Shown piece after piece: positions 27,947-35,925 of a stretch of 64,000 nt of DNA; the stretch's first letter is position 1, and each line of letters starts with the position of its first letter. The notes under the pieces are model-generated. The model searched no databases, was not told the DNA's origin, and worked only from the letters and a program-made list of their open reading frames with translations. A program made the position numbers and the translations under genes. Origin of the DNA: Tritonibacter mobilis (GTDB lineage Bacteria; Pseudomonadota; Alphaproteobacteria; Rhodobacterales; Rhodobacteraceae); the NCBI RefSeq assembly GCF_001681715.1, contig NZ_LNWY01000018.1:1-64000 (forward strand). Reading direction: 5' to 3'.

Positions 27947-27959
27947 TTTCGGTTCCAAA

Positions 27960-28034
27960 TGGAGCGGGCGAGGCGATTCGAACGCCCGACCCTAACCTTG
28001 GCAAGGTTATGCTCTACCCCTGAGCTACGCCCGC
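27960..28034 (-). tRNA. tRNA-Gly (GCC), copy 1
   Basis: The 75 bases include CCA. Acceptor GCGGGCG / CGCCCGC, D arm GCTC/GAGC, anticodon GCC within CTTGCCAAG, and T arm CGGGC-GTTCGAAT-GCCTC-like are visible. It is identical in sequence to copies 2 and 3 over the mature tRNA. Confidence 0.96.
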
Positions 28035-28165
28035 GCTGCCATTTGGTGAGGCGGGGTTTAGGCAATCCCGCCAGTGGCTGCAAGCGGAAAATTTGCGCAT
28101 CACGGCAAAAACTTCTGTGTGTCGTCAGGGGCGGGGGGGGGGCGGGATGAGAAGCCAGAAAAGCG

Positions 28166-28193
28166 AAAGGCCACATCCGAAGATGCGGTCTTT
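28166..28193 (-). terminator. terminator of tRNA-Gly copy 2
   Basis: AAAGGCCACATC / GATGCGGTCTTT is a diverged version of the stem after copy 1, with mismatches. It stands 11 bases after the tRNA and is followed by CGCTTTTC on the minus strand. Confidence 0.6.
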
Positions 28194-28204
28194 TCGATTT
28201 CGAA

Positions 28205-28279
28205 TGGAGCGGGCGAGGCGATTCGAACGCCCGACCCTAACCTTGGCAAGGTTATGCTCTACCCCTGAGCTACGCCCGC
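28205..28279 (-). tRNA. tRNA-Gly (GCC), copy 2
   Basis: The mature sequence is the same as copy 1, in a repeat unit about 245 bp upstream of it. CCA is encoded. Confidence 0.96.
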
Positions 28280-28410
28280 GCTGCCATTCGGTGAGGCGTG
28301 ATTTAGGCAATCCCGTCAAAGGCTGCAAGAGAAAAATTGAGAATTGGGTGAATTTATTGGCACGCCTTTGGGTCTTGGTGCGGAGCGCAGGCGGCCAGAG
28401 GGAAAAGCGA

Positions 28411-28436
28411 AAGGCCGCATCGGATGATGCGGCCTT
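28411..28436 (-). terminator. terminator of tRNA-Gly copy 3
   Basis: A perfect 11-bp stem AAGGCCGCATC / GATGCGGCCTT is followed by TCGCTTTTCC on the minus strand. Confidence 0.75.
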
Positions 28437-28448
28437 TTCGGTTCCGAA

Positions 28449-28523
28449 TGGAGCGGGCGAGGCGATTCGAACGCCCGACCCTAACCTTGGCAAGGTTATG
28501 CTCTACCCCTGAGCTACGCCCGC
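28449..28523 (-). tRNA. tRNA-Gly (GCC), copy 3
   Basis: The mature sequence is the same as copies 1 and 2. It is the first of the three in transcription order and has its own terminator. Confidence 0.96.
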
Positions 28524-28842
28524 GCTGCCATTCAGTGAGCGGGATTTAGGAAATCTTGTCACAGGCTGCAAGCGGAAAATGCGGGGTGGGGCAATTTCAG
28601 CGTATCCCACGGCGGTTTGCCGGAATGCGGCGGGCGATAAACGGCGGGCCAAAAGGTTCCATAGGGATGCGTACACAGCTGCGTGAACGGCAGGAATATG
28701 CACAGGCAGATCTGGGGAAGCGGCAATTTTTTACCGGCTTTGCGCTTGGGGTCAGGAAGAACGGGCGCAGTGGTTGTCCTCGTCCGGCAACAGACCATGT
28801 TCTGCACACAGCGAAAGGCTGCAATAAAATGGAGACAACATC
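28524..28842. other. intergenic region upstream of the outer-membrane beta-barrel gene
   Basis: There are about 320 bases. The left edge holds the shared upstream flank of the tRNA-Gly unit. The rest should carry promoters for tRNA-Gly (minus) and the barrel gene (plus), but I cannot place them with confidence. No gene is seen. Confidence 0.4.
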
Positions 28843-29439
28843 ATGAAGCGCATCATTCTAGCATCTACCCTGTCGATCTCGGCCTCCGCTGCTGTGGCGG
28901 GCAATCTGGAAGAACCGGTCGTCGAACCCATGCCGACCCCGCCCGCACCTGTGGTAACCGCTGCACCGGACACTGACTGGACCGGCTTTTACGGCGGTCT
29001 GCAATATGGTCAGGGCGAGGCGGATCTGTCGCTGGGCGGTGCCTCTGCATCTGAGGATTTCGACGCCTTTGGTGTGCACGGCGGGTATAACCACGACTTC
29101 GGCCGCTACGTGCTCGGCGGTGAGTTGATGTATAACGACATCAGCGGCGACAATGGCGGTGATGGCGATTTGACCTCGCTGCGCGCCCGCGCCGGTATGG
29201 ATCTGGGACGGTTCATGCCCTACGTGACCGCAGGCGTGTCGCATCTGTCGCTTGCCTCGGGTGGCGCAGATATCTCTGAGAACGGGTTCACCTATGGTGT
29301 GGGCGCGGAATACCTCGTCAGCGAGCGGTTCAGCGTGGGTCTTGAATACACCAAGAGCGACTTTAGCGATGCAGGCGGCGTCGCGGGCGCAGATCTTGAT
29401 ACGGACAAAGTACAATTGCGCGCCTCCTACCGGTTCTGA
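28843..29439 (+). CDS. outer-membrane beta-barrel protein (OmpA-like barrel)
   Basis: This is a 198-residue protein with a signal peptide (KRIILASTLSISASAAVAG), a Pro-rich linker (VEPMPTPPAPVV) and an eight-strand barrel pattern of alternating residues: DWTGFYGGLQYG, FGVHGGYNHDF, YVLGGELMYN, LRARAGMDLG, MPYVTAGVSH, FTYGVGAEYLV and FSVGLEYTK. It ends in KVQLRASYRF, whose C-terminal Phe is the outer-membrane insertion signal. GGAGA precedes the start. The role is structural or unknown. Confidence 0.88.
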   Translation: MKRIILASTLSISASAAVAGNLEEPVVEPMPTPPAPVVTAAPDTDWTGFYGGLQYGQGEADLSLGGASASEDFDAFGVHGGYNHDFGRYVLGGELMYNDISGDNGGDGDLTSLRARAGMDLGRFMPYVTAGVSHLSLASGGADISENGFTYGVGAEYLVSERFSVGLEYTKSDFSDAGGVAGADLDTDKVQLRASYRF

Positions 29440-29458
29440 TCGGTACACGCGCTTAAAA

Positions 29459-29492
29459 GAAGAGGGGCGGTCTTTGGCCGCCCCTCTTTGCA
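29459..29492 (+). terminator. intrinsic terminator of the barrel gene
   Basis: A perfect 10-bp stem AGAGGGGCGG / CCGCCCCTCT (29461-29470, 29478-29487) is followed by TTGCATTCT on the plus strand. It is also close to the end of pyc on the other strand. Confidence 0.75.
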
Positions 29493-29533
29493 TTCTGTAT
29501 CAGTGGTCTGCGTCTGGATGTGGACGCGCTGGT

Positions 29534-32500
29534 TTACTCCAGTTCGACCAGCAGGTCCTTGGCGTCGATCTGGCCGCCGGGCTGGACGTGCACGGCCTTC
29601 ACCACCGCGTCGCGCTCGGCATGCAGGCCGGTTTCCATCTTCATCGCCTCGATGGTCAGCAGAAGGTCGCCCTCATGCACCTGCTGGCCCACCTGCACCC
29701 CAATGGAGGCCACGACACCGGGCATCGGCGCGCCGATGTGGTTGGCATTGCCGACCTCAGCCTTGGGGCGCTGCGCGGTGGAGGATTTCACCAGACGGTT
29801 GGGCACCCGGATGACACGCGGCTGGCCGTTCAGTTCAAAGAACACTTTGACCTCGCCCTGTTCATCGGTCTCGCCGATGGCTTGCAGGCGGATTTCCAGC
29901 GTCTTGCCTGGATCGATCTCGGCGGTGATCTCGTCACCCGGCTCCATGCCGTAAAAGAACGTCCGTGTCGGCAAGGACCGCACCGGGCCGTACTGGCGGT
30001 GGCGACCCATGTAATCCAGGAACACCTTGGGATACATCAGATAGCCGTTCAGATCCTCGTCATCGACCTTGAAGCCTTCGAGCTCTTTGGACAGCGCCGC
30101 GCGGGTGCTTTCAATGTCGACAGGCTCCAGATGCGCGCCGGGGCGTTCCAGATTGGGGGCCTCGCCCTTCAGCACCTTCTTGACGATGCCTTCGGGGAAG
30201 CCGCCCGGAGGCTGGCCGAGGTTGCCGCGCATCATGTCCACCACCGAGTCGGGGAAGGAGACGTCGGATTTCGGGTCCTCGACCTGCGCGCGGGTCAGGC
30301 CCTGAGAGACCATCATCAGCGCCATGTCGCCAACCACCTTGGAGGAAGGCGTCACCTTCACGATATCGCCGAACATCTGGTTCACATCCGCATAGGTCTG
30401 GGCGACCTCGTGCCAGCGCTCCTCCAGACCCAAGGACCGCGCCTGTGCCTTGAGGTTGGTGAACTGGCCGCCGGGCATCTCGTGCAGATAGACCTCGGAG
30501 GCCGGGGCCATCAGGCCGCTCTCGAACGCCGCATATTGCGCGCGCACGTTTTCCCAGTATTCCGAGATTTCGCGGATGTTGCCGATGTCCAGACCGGTGT
30601 CGCGGTCGGTGTTCTTCAGCGCCTCCACGATGGACCCCAGACAGGGCTGCGAGGTGCCGCCAGAGAAGGCATCCATCGCCGCGTCCACGGCATCAACGCC
30701 CGCATCCGCCGCCGCCAGAATGGTCGCGCCCGCAATGCCAGAGGTGTCATGGGTGTGGAAATGGATCGGCAGGCCGACCTCTTCCTTCAGCGCCTTGATC
30801 AGCAGCTTGGCAGAGGCCGGTTTCAGCAGACCCGCCATGTCCTTGAGGCCCAGCACATGCGCGCCCGCCGCTTCCAGCTCCTTAGCCATGCCGACGTAGT
30901 ATTTCACGTCATATTTGGCGCGCTCTGGGTCGAGGATATCGCCGGTGTAGCATATGGTGCCTTCGCAGATCTTGCCGCTCTCGACCACCGCATCCATGGC
31001 AACGCGCATGTTCTCGACCCAATTGAGGCTGTCAAACACGCGGAAGACGTCGATACCCTTGGCCGCTTCTTTCACAAAGAACTGCACCACATTGTCGGGA
31101 TAGTTGGTGTAACCCACCCCGTTGGAGGCGCGCAGCAGCATCTGCGTCATCAGGTTTGGCATTGCCTCGCGCAGGTCGCGCAGACGTTGCCACGGGCATT
31201 CCTGCAAGAAGCGATAGGCCACATCGAACGTCGCCCCGCCCCAGCACTCGACCGAGAACAGCTGGCTGAGGTTCTGCGCATAGGCCGGCGCGACCTTGAT
31301 CATGTCATGGCTGCGCATGCGGGTGGCCAGCAGGGACTGGTGCCCGTCGCGCATGGTGGTGTCGGTGAGCAGCAGGTGTCGCTGCGCCTTCATCCAGTCC
31401 GCGACCGCCTTGGCACCCTTTTGTTCCAATAGGTTACGGGTGCCATAGGGCAGGTTGCCCTTGTCGACCTTGGGGGCGCGCGGCTCCTTCAGGTCGGGAT
31501 GCGGCGCGGCGCGGCCCTCGGTTTCCGGGTGACCGTTGACGGAGATATCCGCGATATAGGTCAGCACCTTGGTGCCCCGGTCGCGGCGCTTGGCGAACTG
31601 GAACAGCTCCGGCGTCTCGTCGATGAACTTGGTGGTGTATTCATTCGACAGGAAGGTCGGATGCTTCAGTAGGTTCTCGACAAAGGCGATGTTGGTGCTG
31701 ACACCGCGCACCCGGAACTCGCGCAGCGCGCGGTCCATACGGGCGATGGCCTTCTCCGGTGTCGGCGCTTTGGCCGTCACCTTGGTCAGCAGGCTGTCAT
31801 AGTAGCGCGTGATGACCCCGCCCGCATAGGCGGTGCCGCCATCCAGACGGATGCCCATGCCGGTGGCCGAGCGATAGGCGGTGATGCGGCCATAGTCCGG
31901 GATGAAGTTGTTGAGCGGATCTTCGGTGGTCACACGGGTCTGCAGCGCATGCCCGTTAAGGGTGATATCGCCCTGGCTGGCCTTGCCGGTGGCCTCTGCG
32001 AGGGTCTTGCCCTCGGCAATCAGGATCTGCGCCTGCACGATGTCGATGCCGGTGACTTCTTCGGTGACGGTGTGTTCCACCTGCACCCGTGGGTTCACCT
32101 CGATGAAGTAGAAGTTGCCCGTCTCCATATCCATCAGGAATTCGACGGTGCCCGCACATTCATAGTTCACATGCTGGCAGATCTTGCGGCCCAGATCGCA
32201 GATCTCGGTCCGTTGTGCATCCGTCAGATAGGGCGCAGGCGCGCGTTCCACGACCTTCTGGTTGCGGCGCTGCACAGAACAGTCGCGCTCAAACAGGTGG
32301 TAGATCTCGCCGTGTTTGTCGCCAAGGATCTGCACCTCCACGTGACGGGCGCGGGTGATCATCTTTTCGAGATACCCTTCGCCATTGCCGAATGCGGCTT
32401 CGGCCTCGCGGCGACCTTCCAGAACCTTCTCTTCCAGCTCGTCTTCCGAGTGGATCGGGCGCATGCCGCGTCCGCCGCCGCCCCAGCTCGCCTTGAGCAT

Positions 32501-32974
32501 CAGGGGATAGCCGACCTCCGCCGCTTCCTTGCGGATCGCGTCCATGTCATCGCCCAGCACCTCGGTGGCGGGAATGACCGGAACGCCGGCCTCTACGGCC
32601 ACGCGACGGGCGCTGGCCTTGTCGCCAAGGGCGCGCATAGTTTCCGCCTTCGGGCCGATAAAGGTGATGCCGTTGCGCGCGCAGGCATCCACAAAATCGG
32701 GGTTTTCCGACAATAGGCCATAGCCCGGATGGATCGCATCCGCGCCGCATTCCTTGGCGACGCGAATGATCTCATCGATCGACAGGTAAGCGGCAACCGG
32801 GCCAAGGCCCTCGCCGATGCGGTAGGCTTCATCCGCCTTAAAGCGGTGCAGGCCCAGTTTGTCCTCCTCCGCATAGACAGCAACGGTACGTTTGCCCATC
32901 TCGTTGGCGGCGCGCATCACACGGATGGCGATCTCACCACGGTTGGCAATCAGGATTTTGTTGAACTCAGTCAT
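29534..32974 (-). CDS. pyc: pyruvate carboxylase
   Basis: This 1146-residue enzyme is complete for the single-chain form. In order it has an N-terminal biotin carboxylase with ATP-grasp (KILIANRGEIAIRVMRA at the start, KASWGGGGRGMR as the Gly-rich loop, FIEVNPRVQVEHTVTEE), the DmpG/HMGL-like carboxyltransferase (LLTDTTMRDGHQSLLATRMR, with metal-binding His in HFHTHDTSG), the PC tetramerisation region (about 900-1050) and the biotinyl domain with its Lys in TIEAMKMETGL. It makes oxaloacetate from pyruvate and bicarbonate for anaplerosis. It is monocistronic, with a long gap to the divergent BLUF gene. Confidence 0.98.
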   Translation of the reverse strand: MTEFNKILIANRGEIAIRVMRAANEMGKRTVAVYAEEDKLGLHRFKADEAYRIGEGLGPVAAYLSIDEIIRVAKECGADAIHPGYGLLSENPDFVDACARNGITFIGPKAETMRALGDKASARRVAVEAGVPVIPATEVLGDDMDAIRKEAAEVGYPLMLKASWGGGGRGMRPIHSEDELEEKVLEGRREAEAAFGNGEGYLEKMITRARHVEVQILGDKHGEIYHLFERDCSVQRRNQKVVERAPAPYLTDAQRTEICDLGRKICQHVNYECAGTVEFLMDMETGNFYFIEVNPRVQVEHTVTEEVTGIDIVQAQILIAEGKTLAEATGKASQGDITLNGHALQTRVTTEDPLNNFIPDYGRITAYRSATGMGIRLDGGTAYAGGVITRYYDSLLTKVTAKAPTPEKAIARMDRALREFRVRGVSTNIAFVENLLKHPTFLSNEYTTKFIDETPELFQFAKRRDRGTKVLTYIADISVNGHPETEGRAAPHPDLKEPRAPKVDKGNLPYGTRNLLEQKGAKAVADWMKAQRHLLLTDTTMRDGHQSLLATRMRSHDMIKVAPAYAQNLSQLFSVECWGGATFDVAYRFLQECPWQRLRDLREAMPNLMTQMLLRASNGVGYTNYPDNVVQFFVKEAAKGIDVFRVFDSLNWVENMRVAMDAVVESGKICEGTICYTGDILDPERAKYDVKYYVGMAKELEAAGAHVLGLKDMAGLLKPASAKLLIKALKEEVGLPIHFHTHDTSGIAGATILAAADAGVDAVDAAMDAFSGGTSQPCLGSIVEALKNTDRDTGLDIGNIREISEYWENVRAQYAAFESGLMAPASEVYLHEMPGGQFTNLKAQARSLGLEERWHEVAQTYADVNQMFGDIVKVTPSSKVVGDMALMMVSQGLTRAQVEDPKSDVSFPDSVVDMMRGNLGQPPGGFPEGIVKKVLKGEAPNLERPGAHLEPVDIESTRAALSKELEGFKVDDEDLNGYLMYPKVFLDYMGRHRQYGPVRSLPTRTFFYGMEPGDEITAEIDPGKTLEIRLQAIGETDEQGEVKVFFELNGQPRVIRVPNRLVKSSTAQRPKAEVGNANHIGAPMPGVVASIGVQVGQQVHEGDLLLTIEAMKMETGLHAERDAVVKAVHVQPGGQIDAKDLLVELE

Positions 32975-33402
32975 CTCTCCCCCGAGGTCTTGCTAGGTTG
33001 GGCAAGTGGTAACGGCTGTATGACACGCAGACCATCCGTGGTTCTGGGTATCTGCGGCATGATTGCGCTCACTTGCGTCCCTTATTCTTGAATTTCGGCG
33101 CATGAGGCTGCCGAAATGCGAAACATTGGCCGGGACCTCCCGGTTTTTGCCGCCACGGAAAGCCGTTTGGGAAGGCGGGCTGGCGATGTTGTAGCCACCC
33201 CACGGCTCCAGCGCACGCATTTTTTTGCAGTGCAGCATTTTCAACCTGAGCTTTTGGCGCGTTAACCACTCTTTAGGATAGTGCTTCTGTTCTTGCGAAT
33301 TTCGGATAAATTTTAATCAACAGCACCGGATCAGCAAAACGCGATCCTCAACGACCACCGCAAAGCAGGGTCTTCGTTCTACCACACCAAGGAACCCAAA
33401 AG
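32975..33402. other. intergenic region between pyc and BLUF gene 1
   Basis: There are about 430 bases with no credible gene. It must hold promoters for pyc and the BLUF gene. TTAACCACTCTTTAG (33262-33276) resembles a CtrA half-site pair (TTAA-N7-TTAA) with one mismatch. AAGGAA precedes the BLUF start. Confidence 0.4.
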
Positions 33403-33837
33403 ATGTACCGCTTCGTTTTTGTCAGCACCGCTTCTCAGGATCTCTCCGCGCAGCAGATCGCGGATATCGCGGGGGCGTGTCATCGCAACAACCGCAAGGC
33501 CGGGTTAACTGGCATGCTGGTGGCGCATCAGGGCCGGTTCCTGCACATTCTCGAAGGCGACGAGACCGCAATCCGCCGCCGCGCCCAGAAAATTCAGGAC
33601 GATCCGCGCCACCGCGATTTCGAGGTTCTGCAAGCCCGCGAAATTCAGATGCGCGCCTTTAAAGACTGGGTTTTTGTGCATGAGACACCCGAGGCACTGC
33701 CGCTACTGGGTGGCGAGAATATCGCCCCGTTGCGTGCTTTGCTACCGATCAACAGCGCCCTGCGCGGTCGCGATCTGACGGTGCGCCAAGTGGTGCGCGA
33801 CTTCCTGGCCAGCTTTAAACAATTGCTGGCGGCCTAA
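33403..33837 (+). CDS. BLUF-fold protein lacking the photochemical Tyr and Gln
   Basis: This is a 144-residue single-domain BLUF protein: VFVSTASQDLSAQQIADI, NNRKAGLTGMLV, GRFLHILEGDE, IQDDPRHRDFEVL and FKDWVFV. Canonical blue-light BLUF domains need a Tyr in strand 1 (AppA Y21) and a Gln in strand 3 (AppA Q63). Here these positions are F6 and H48, while the Asn (N30) that binds flavin and the Trp in FKDW remain. It is thus predicted to lack normal BLUF photochemistry, though flavin binding may persist. A 40-residue helical tail follows. A second BLUF gene with all key residues lies 1.4 kb away. Confidence 0.88.
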   Translation: MYRFVFVSTASQDLSAQQIADIAGACHRNNRKAGLTGMLVAHQGRFLHILEGDETAIRRRAQKIQDDPRHRDFEVLQAREIQMRAFKDWVFVHETPEALPLLGGENIAPLRALLPINSALRGRDLTVRQVVRDFLASFKQLLAA

Positions 33838-33942
33838 GATCGGGCGCGTCAGCGCGACACCCATAACAACCAGTCTGACCCGGGGGGATAGGCGGGGGAG
33901 GCGCGGTCCTTGGGCGAGGATCGCGCCTCAACTTTTTGGCAC

Positions 33943-35103
33943 TTAGTCCAGATGCAGCCGCTTAAGGTCGCGCAGCTCTGCCAGCGTGCCGATACCCAGC
34001 TGTCCCATATTGGCGCTCAGATCCTTGCTCAGGATGTCATGTAGATGCGCCGGTCCCGCGGCCCCCAATGCTGCAAGCGCATAGTGCCACGCCCGTCCCA
34101 GCATCACAAAATCCGCCCCCAGCGCCATGGCGCGTAGGATATCCAGCCCACCCTCAATGCCGCTATCAAGGATCAGCGGCAGGCCGGTGGCGGCGCGCAT
34201 CTCTTCCAGCACCTCGATCGGGGCAGGGGCTGCATCAAACTGACGGCCCGCGTGGTTGGAGATCCAGATCGCATCAACCCCTGCCGCCTCCAGCCGGGGC
34301 GCGTCGCGCGCATCCAGAACGCCCTTAACCACCAGCGGCCCCTCCCAATGATCGCGCAGCCACTGCAGGTAGTCCCAATCCGGCGCGGTGCGCAGCAGAT
34401 AGCCAATATGCGCGGTTGACGACAGTGCCGAGGCCGCGCCCTCGATGTATTTGTCCAGCGTGCGCATATGTGGCATGCCGCCATCGCCGCGATGCTGCCG
34501 CGCCATCCCCAGCGCCCATGTGGGGCGCATCGCCACCTGTGCCAGCAGGCGCGGGGTCAGCCGGGGTGGTTGTGTCAGCCCCGACCGCACCTGCCGTTCC
34601 CGGCGCGAGGCCACCGGCACATCAACTGTCAGCACCAAGACCTTGAATCCGGCCGCGCGGGCGCGGGCCAGCATGTCCTTGCGGATGCCCTCATCCTTGG
34701 GCGGATACATCTGAAACCAGCCCTGTTCGCCCAGATGCGGGGCCAGATCCTCGGGGCTTTGGCTCGCCACTGTCGAGAGCCCATAGGGGATCTGGGTCGC
34801 CGCCGCATGACGGGCCAGATGACCTTCGGCGTCGGGCCAGATCAGCCCCGACATCCCCACCGGCGCAATGCCAAAGGGGCGCGGCAATCTGGTGCCAAAG
34901 AGTGTGGTACTCAGGTTCACCTCCTGCGGCCCACCCAAGATCGCAGGCATCAGCCCGATCCGGTCAAGGCAGCGGCGATTGCGCGCCTGCGTGGCTTCTC
35001 GCCCGGTGGCGCTGTCGAGATATTCCCAGACAAAGCGGGGCAGACGCGCGCGGGCCTTGGCGCGCAGATCATCAAGGCCGGGGAAACGTTGATCCAAATT
35101 CAT
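33943..35103 (-). CDS. FMN-dependent alpha-hydroxyacid dehydrogenase (LldD-like)
   Basis: This is a 386-residue TIM-barrel flavoprotein of the lactate dehydrogenase/glycolate oxidase/mandelate dehydrogenase family. PFGIAPVGMSGLIWPDAE, FQMYPPKD and VLTVDVPVASRRERQ are present, as is the catalytic His in WISNHAGRQFD (most members read SNHGGRQ). The FMN-phosphate loop LILDSGIEGGLDILRAMALGADFVMLGRAW is also present. It probably oxidises L-lactate or another 2-hydroxyacid and passes electrons to the quinone pool. It sits between the two BLUF genes, in the same direction as BLUF gene 2, and may be in its transcript. Confidence 0.9.
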   Translation of the reverse strand: MNLDQRFPGLDDLRAKARARLPRFVWEYLDSATGREATQARNRRCLDRIGLMPAILGGPQEVNLSTTLFGTRLPRPFGIAPVGMSGLIWPDAEGHLARHAAATQIPYGLSTVASQSPEDLAPHLGEQGWFQMYPPKDEGIRKDMLARARAAGFKVLVLTVDVPVASRRERQVRSGLTQPPRLTPRLLAQVAMRPTWALGMARQHRGDGGMPHMRTLDKYIEGAASALSSTAHIGYLLRTAPDWDYLQWLRDHWEGPLVVKGVLDARDAPRLEAAGVDAIWISNHAGRQFDAAPAPIEVLEEMRAATGLPLILDSGIEGGLDILRAMALGADFVMLGRAWHYALAALGAAGPAHLHDILSKDLSANMGQLGIGTLAELRDLKRLHLD

Positions 35104-35229
35104 GCGGCCATTGTTCCCAGAATGCTGCGCATGTCCAGCGGTTGCGCATCTGGCACAGGATTTAGGGGGCTGGCAAAAAAGAACTGGCCGCGCGGCGCTC
35201 CGATCACTGGATAAGTTGACTGGAAAAGC

Positions 35230-35625
35230 TCACTGGGTGAACGAGGGCAGAAGGTGCCTCAGGGTCTTGGGCGGCGCTTTCGGCGCCAGATCATAACGCG
35301 ACAGCAGCGCCTCCCGCGCATCTTGTGGCAACTCTTCCGGTATCACAATTTGCATCGGCTGGCCCGGATAACAGCGCGACTGGACCGGCCCGTCTGACAG
35401 CGTAATAAACGCCTGATGGCGGAAATCTCCGCGGATCGCCTCAAAGCGCTGGGCCACCGCCAAGTCCGGCCCTTCGAGGATTTGCAGAAACACCCCGTCC
35501 TCAAGCGCCAAAACCCCGGTGATGCCGAGGCTTTCGTTCTTGCGGCGCGACTTTTCAACAATGGCAGCGGCTTTTTCTGCTGTCATGGTGCTGCTGGCGC
35601 GGCTTAGGTACATTATTCTGCGCAT
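35230..35625 (-). CDS. BLUF blue-light sensor, canonical residues
   Basis: This is a 131-residue BLUF protein. Key residues are all present and collinear with AppA: Y6 in IMYLSRAS, N30 in RKNESLGITG and Q48 in VFLQILEG. It is a single-domain, short BLUF protein with a C-terminal helical tail of about 35 residues (QDAREALLSRYDLAPK) that in such proteins docks partner proteins. No output domain is attached, so signalling must work through a partner. It lies upstream of the FMN dehydrogenase gene, same strand, 126 bp apart. Confidence 0.92.
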   Translation of the reverse strand: MRRIMYLSRASSTMTAEKAAAIVEKSRRKNESLGITGVLALEDGVFLQILEGPDLAVAQRFEAIRGDFRHQAFITLSDGPVQSRCYPGQPMQIVIPEELPQDAREALLSRYDLAPKAPPKTLRHLLPSFTQ

Positions 35626-35925
35626 GGCGTGCGTTCTCCGCCTGTTTTACACCTTTGTGGTGGTACGTTCAGTATAGGCAGTGTTTGCCGTCACTTGCCT
35701 CTGGCATGGGAACAGCGCGCGCTGCTTTGGCTCAGATCACCTATCCTTTGGACCATCTGCATGCCGCGATGGCGGAGCATGGCCCCGCTTTATTTCGCAC
35801 CCCCGTGCTGTTATGCGCCTTACGGAGTTGGGGGCGCCGCACCATCAGGCCGTATCGAAATTTGCGCGGAACGGAGCGTGAACAGACCTCTTCCCGTCCA
35901 CTGTGAAACAGGTTAGGATCGCCGC

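Noticed and set aside
29252-31432. 726-codon open frame on the plus strand
   Set aside because: It is antisense to pyruvate carboxylase; the open frame results from high GC and codon bias, and its translation has no recognisable domain.
33262-33276. CtrA site upstream of BLUF gene 1
   Set aside because: Only one near-match with one mismatch; too weak for a separate call, mentioned only as a possibility in the intergenic note.
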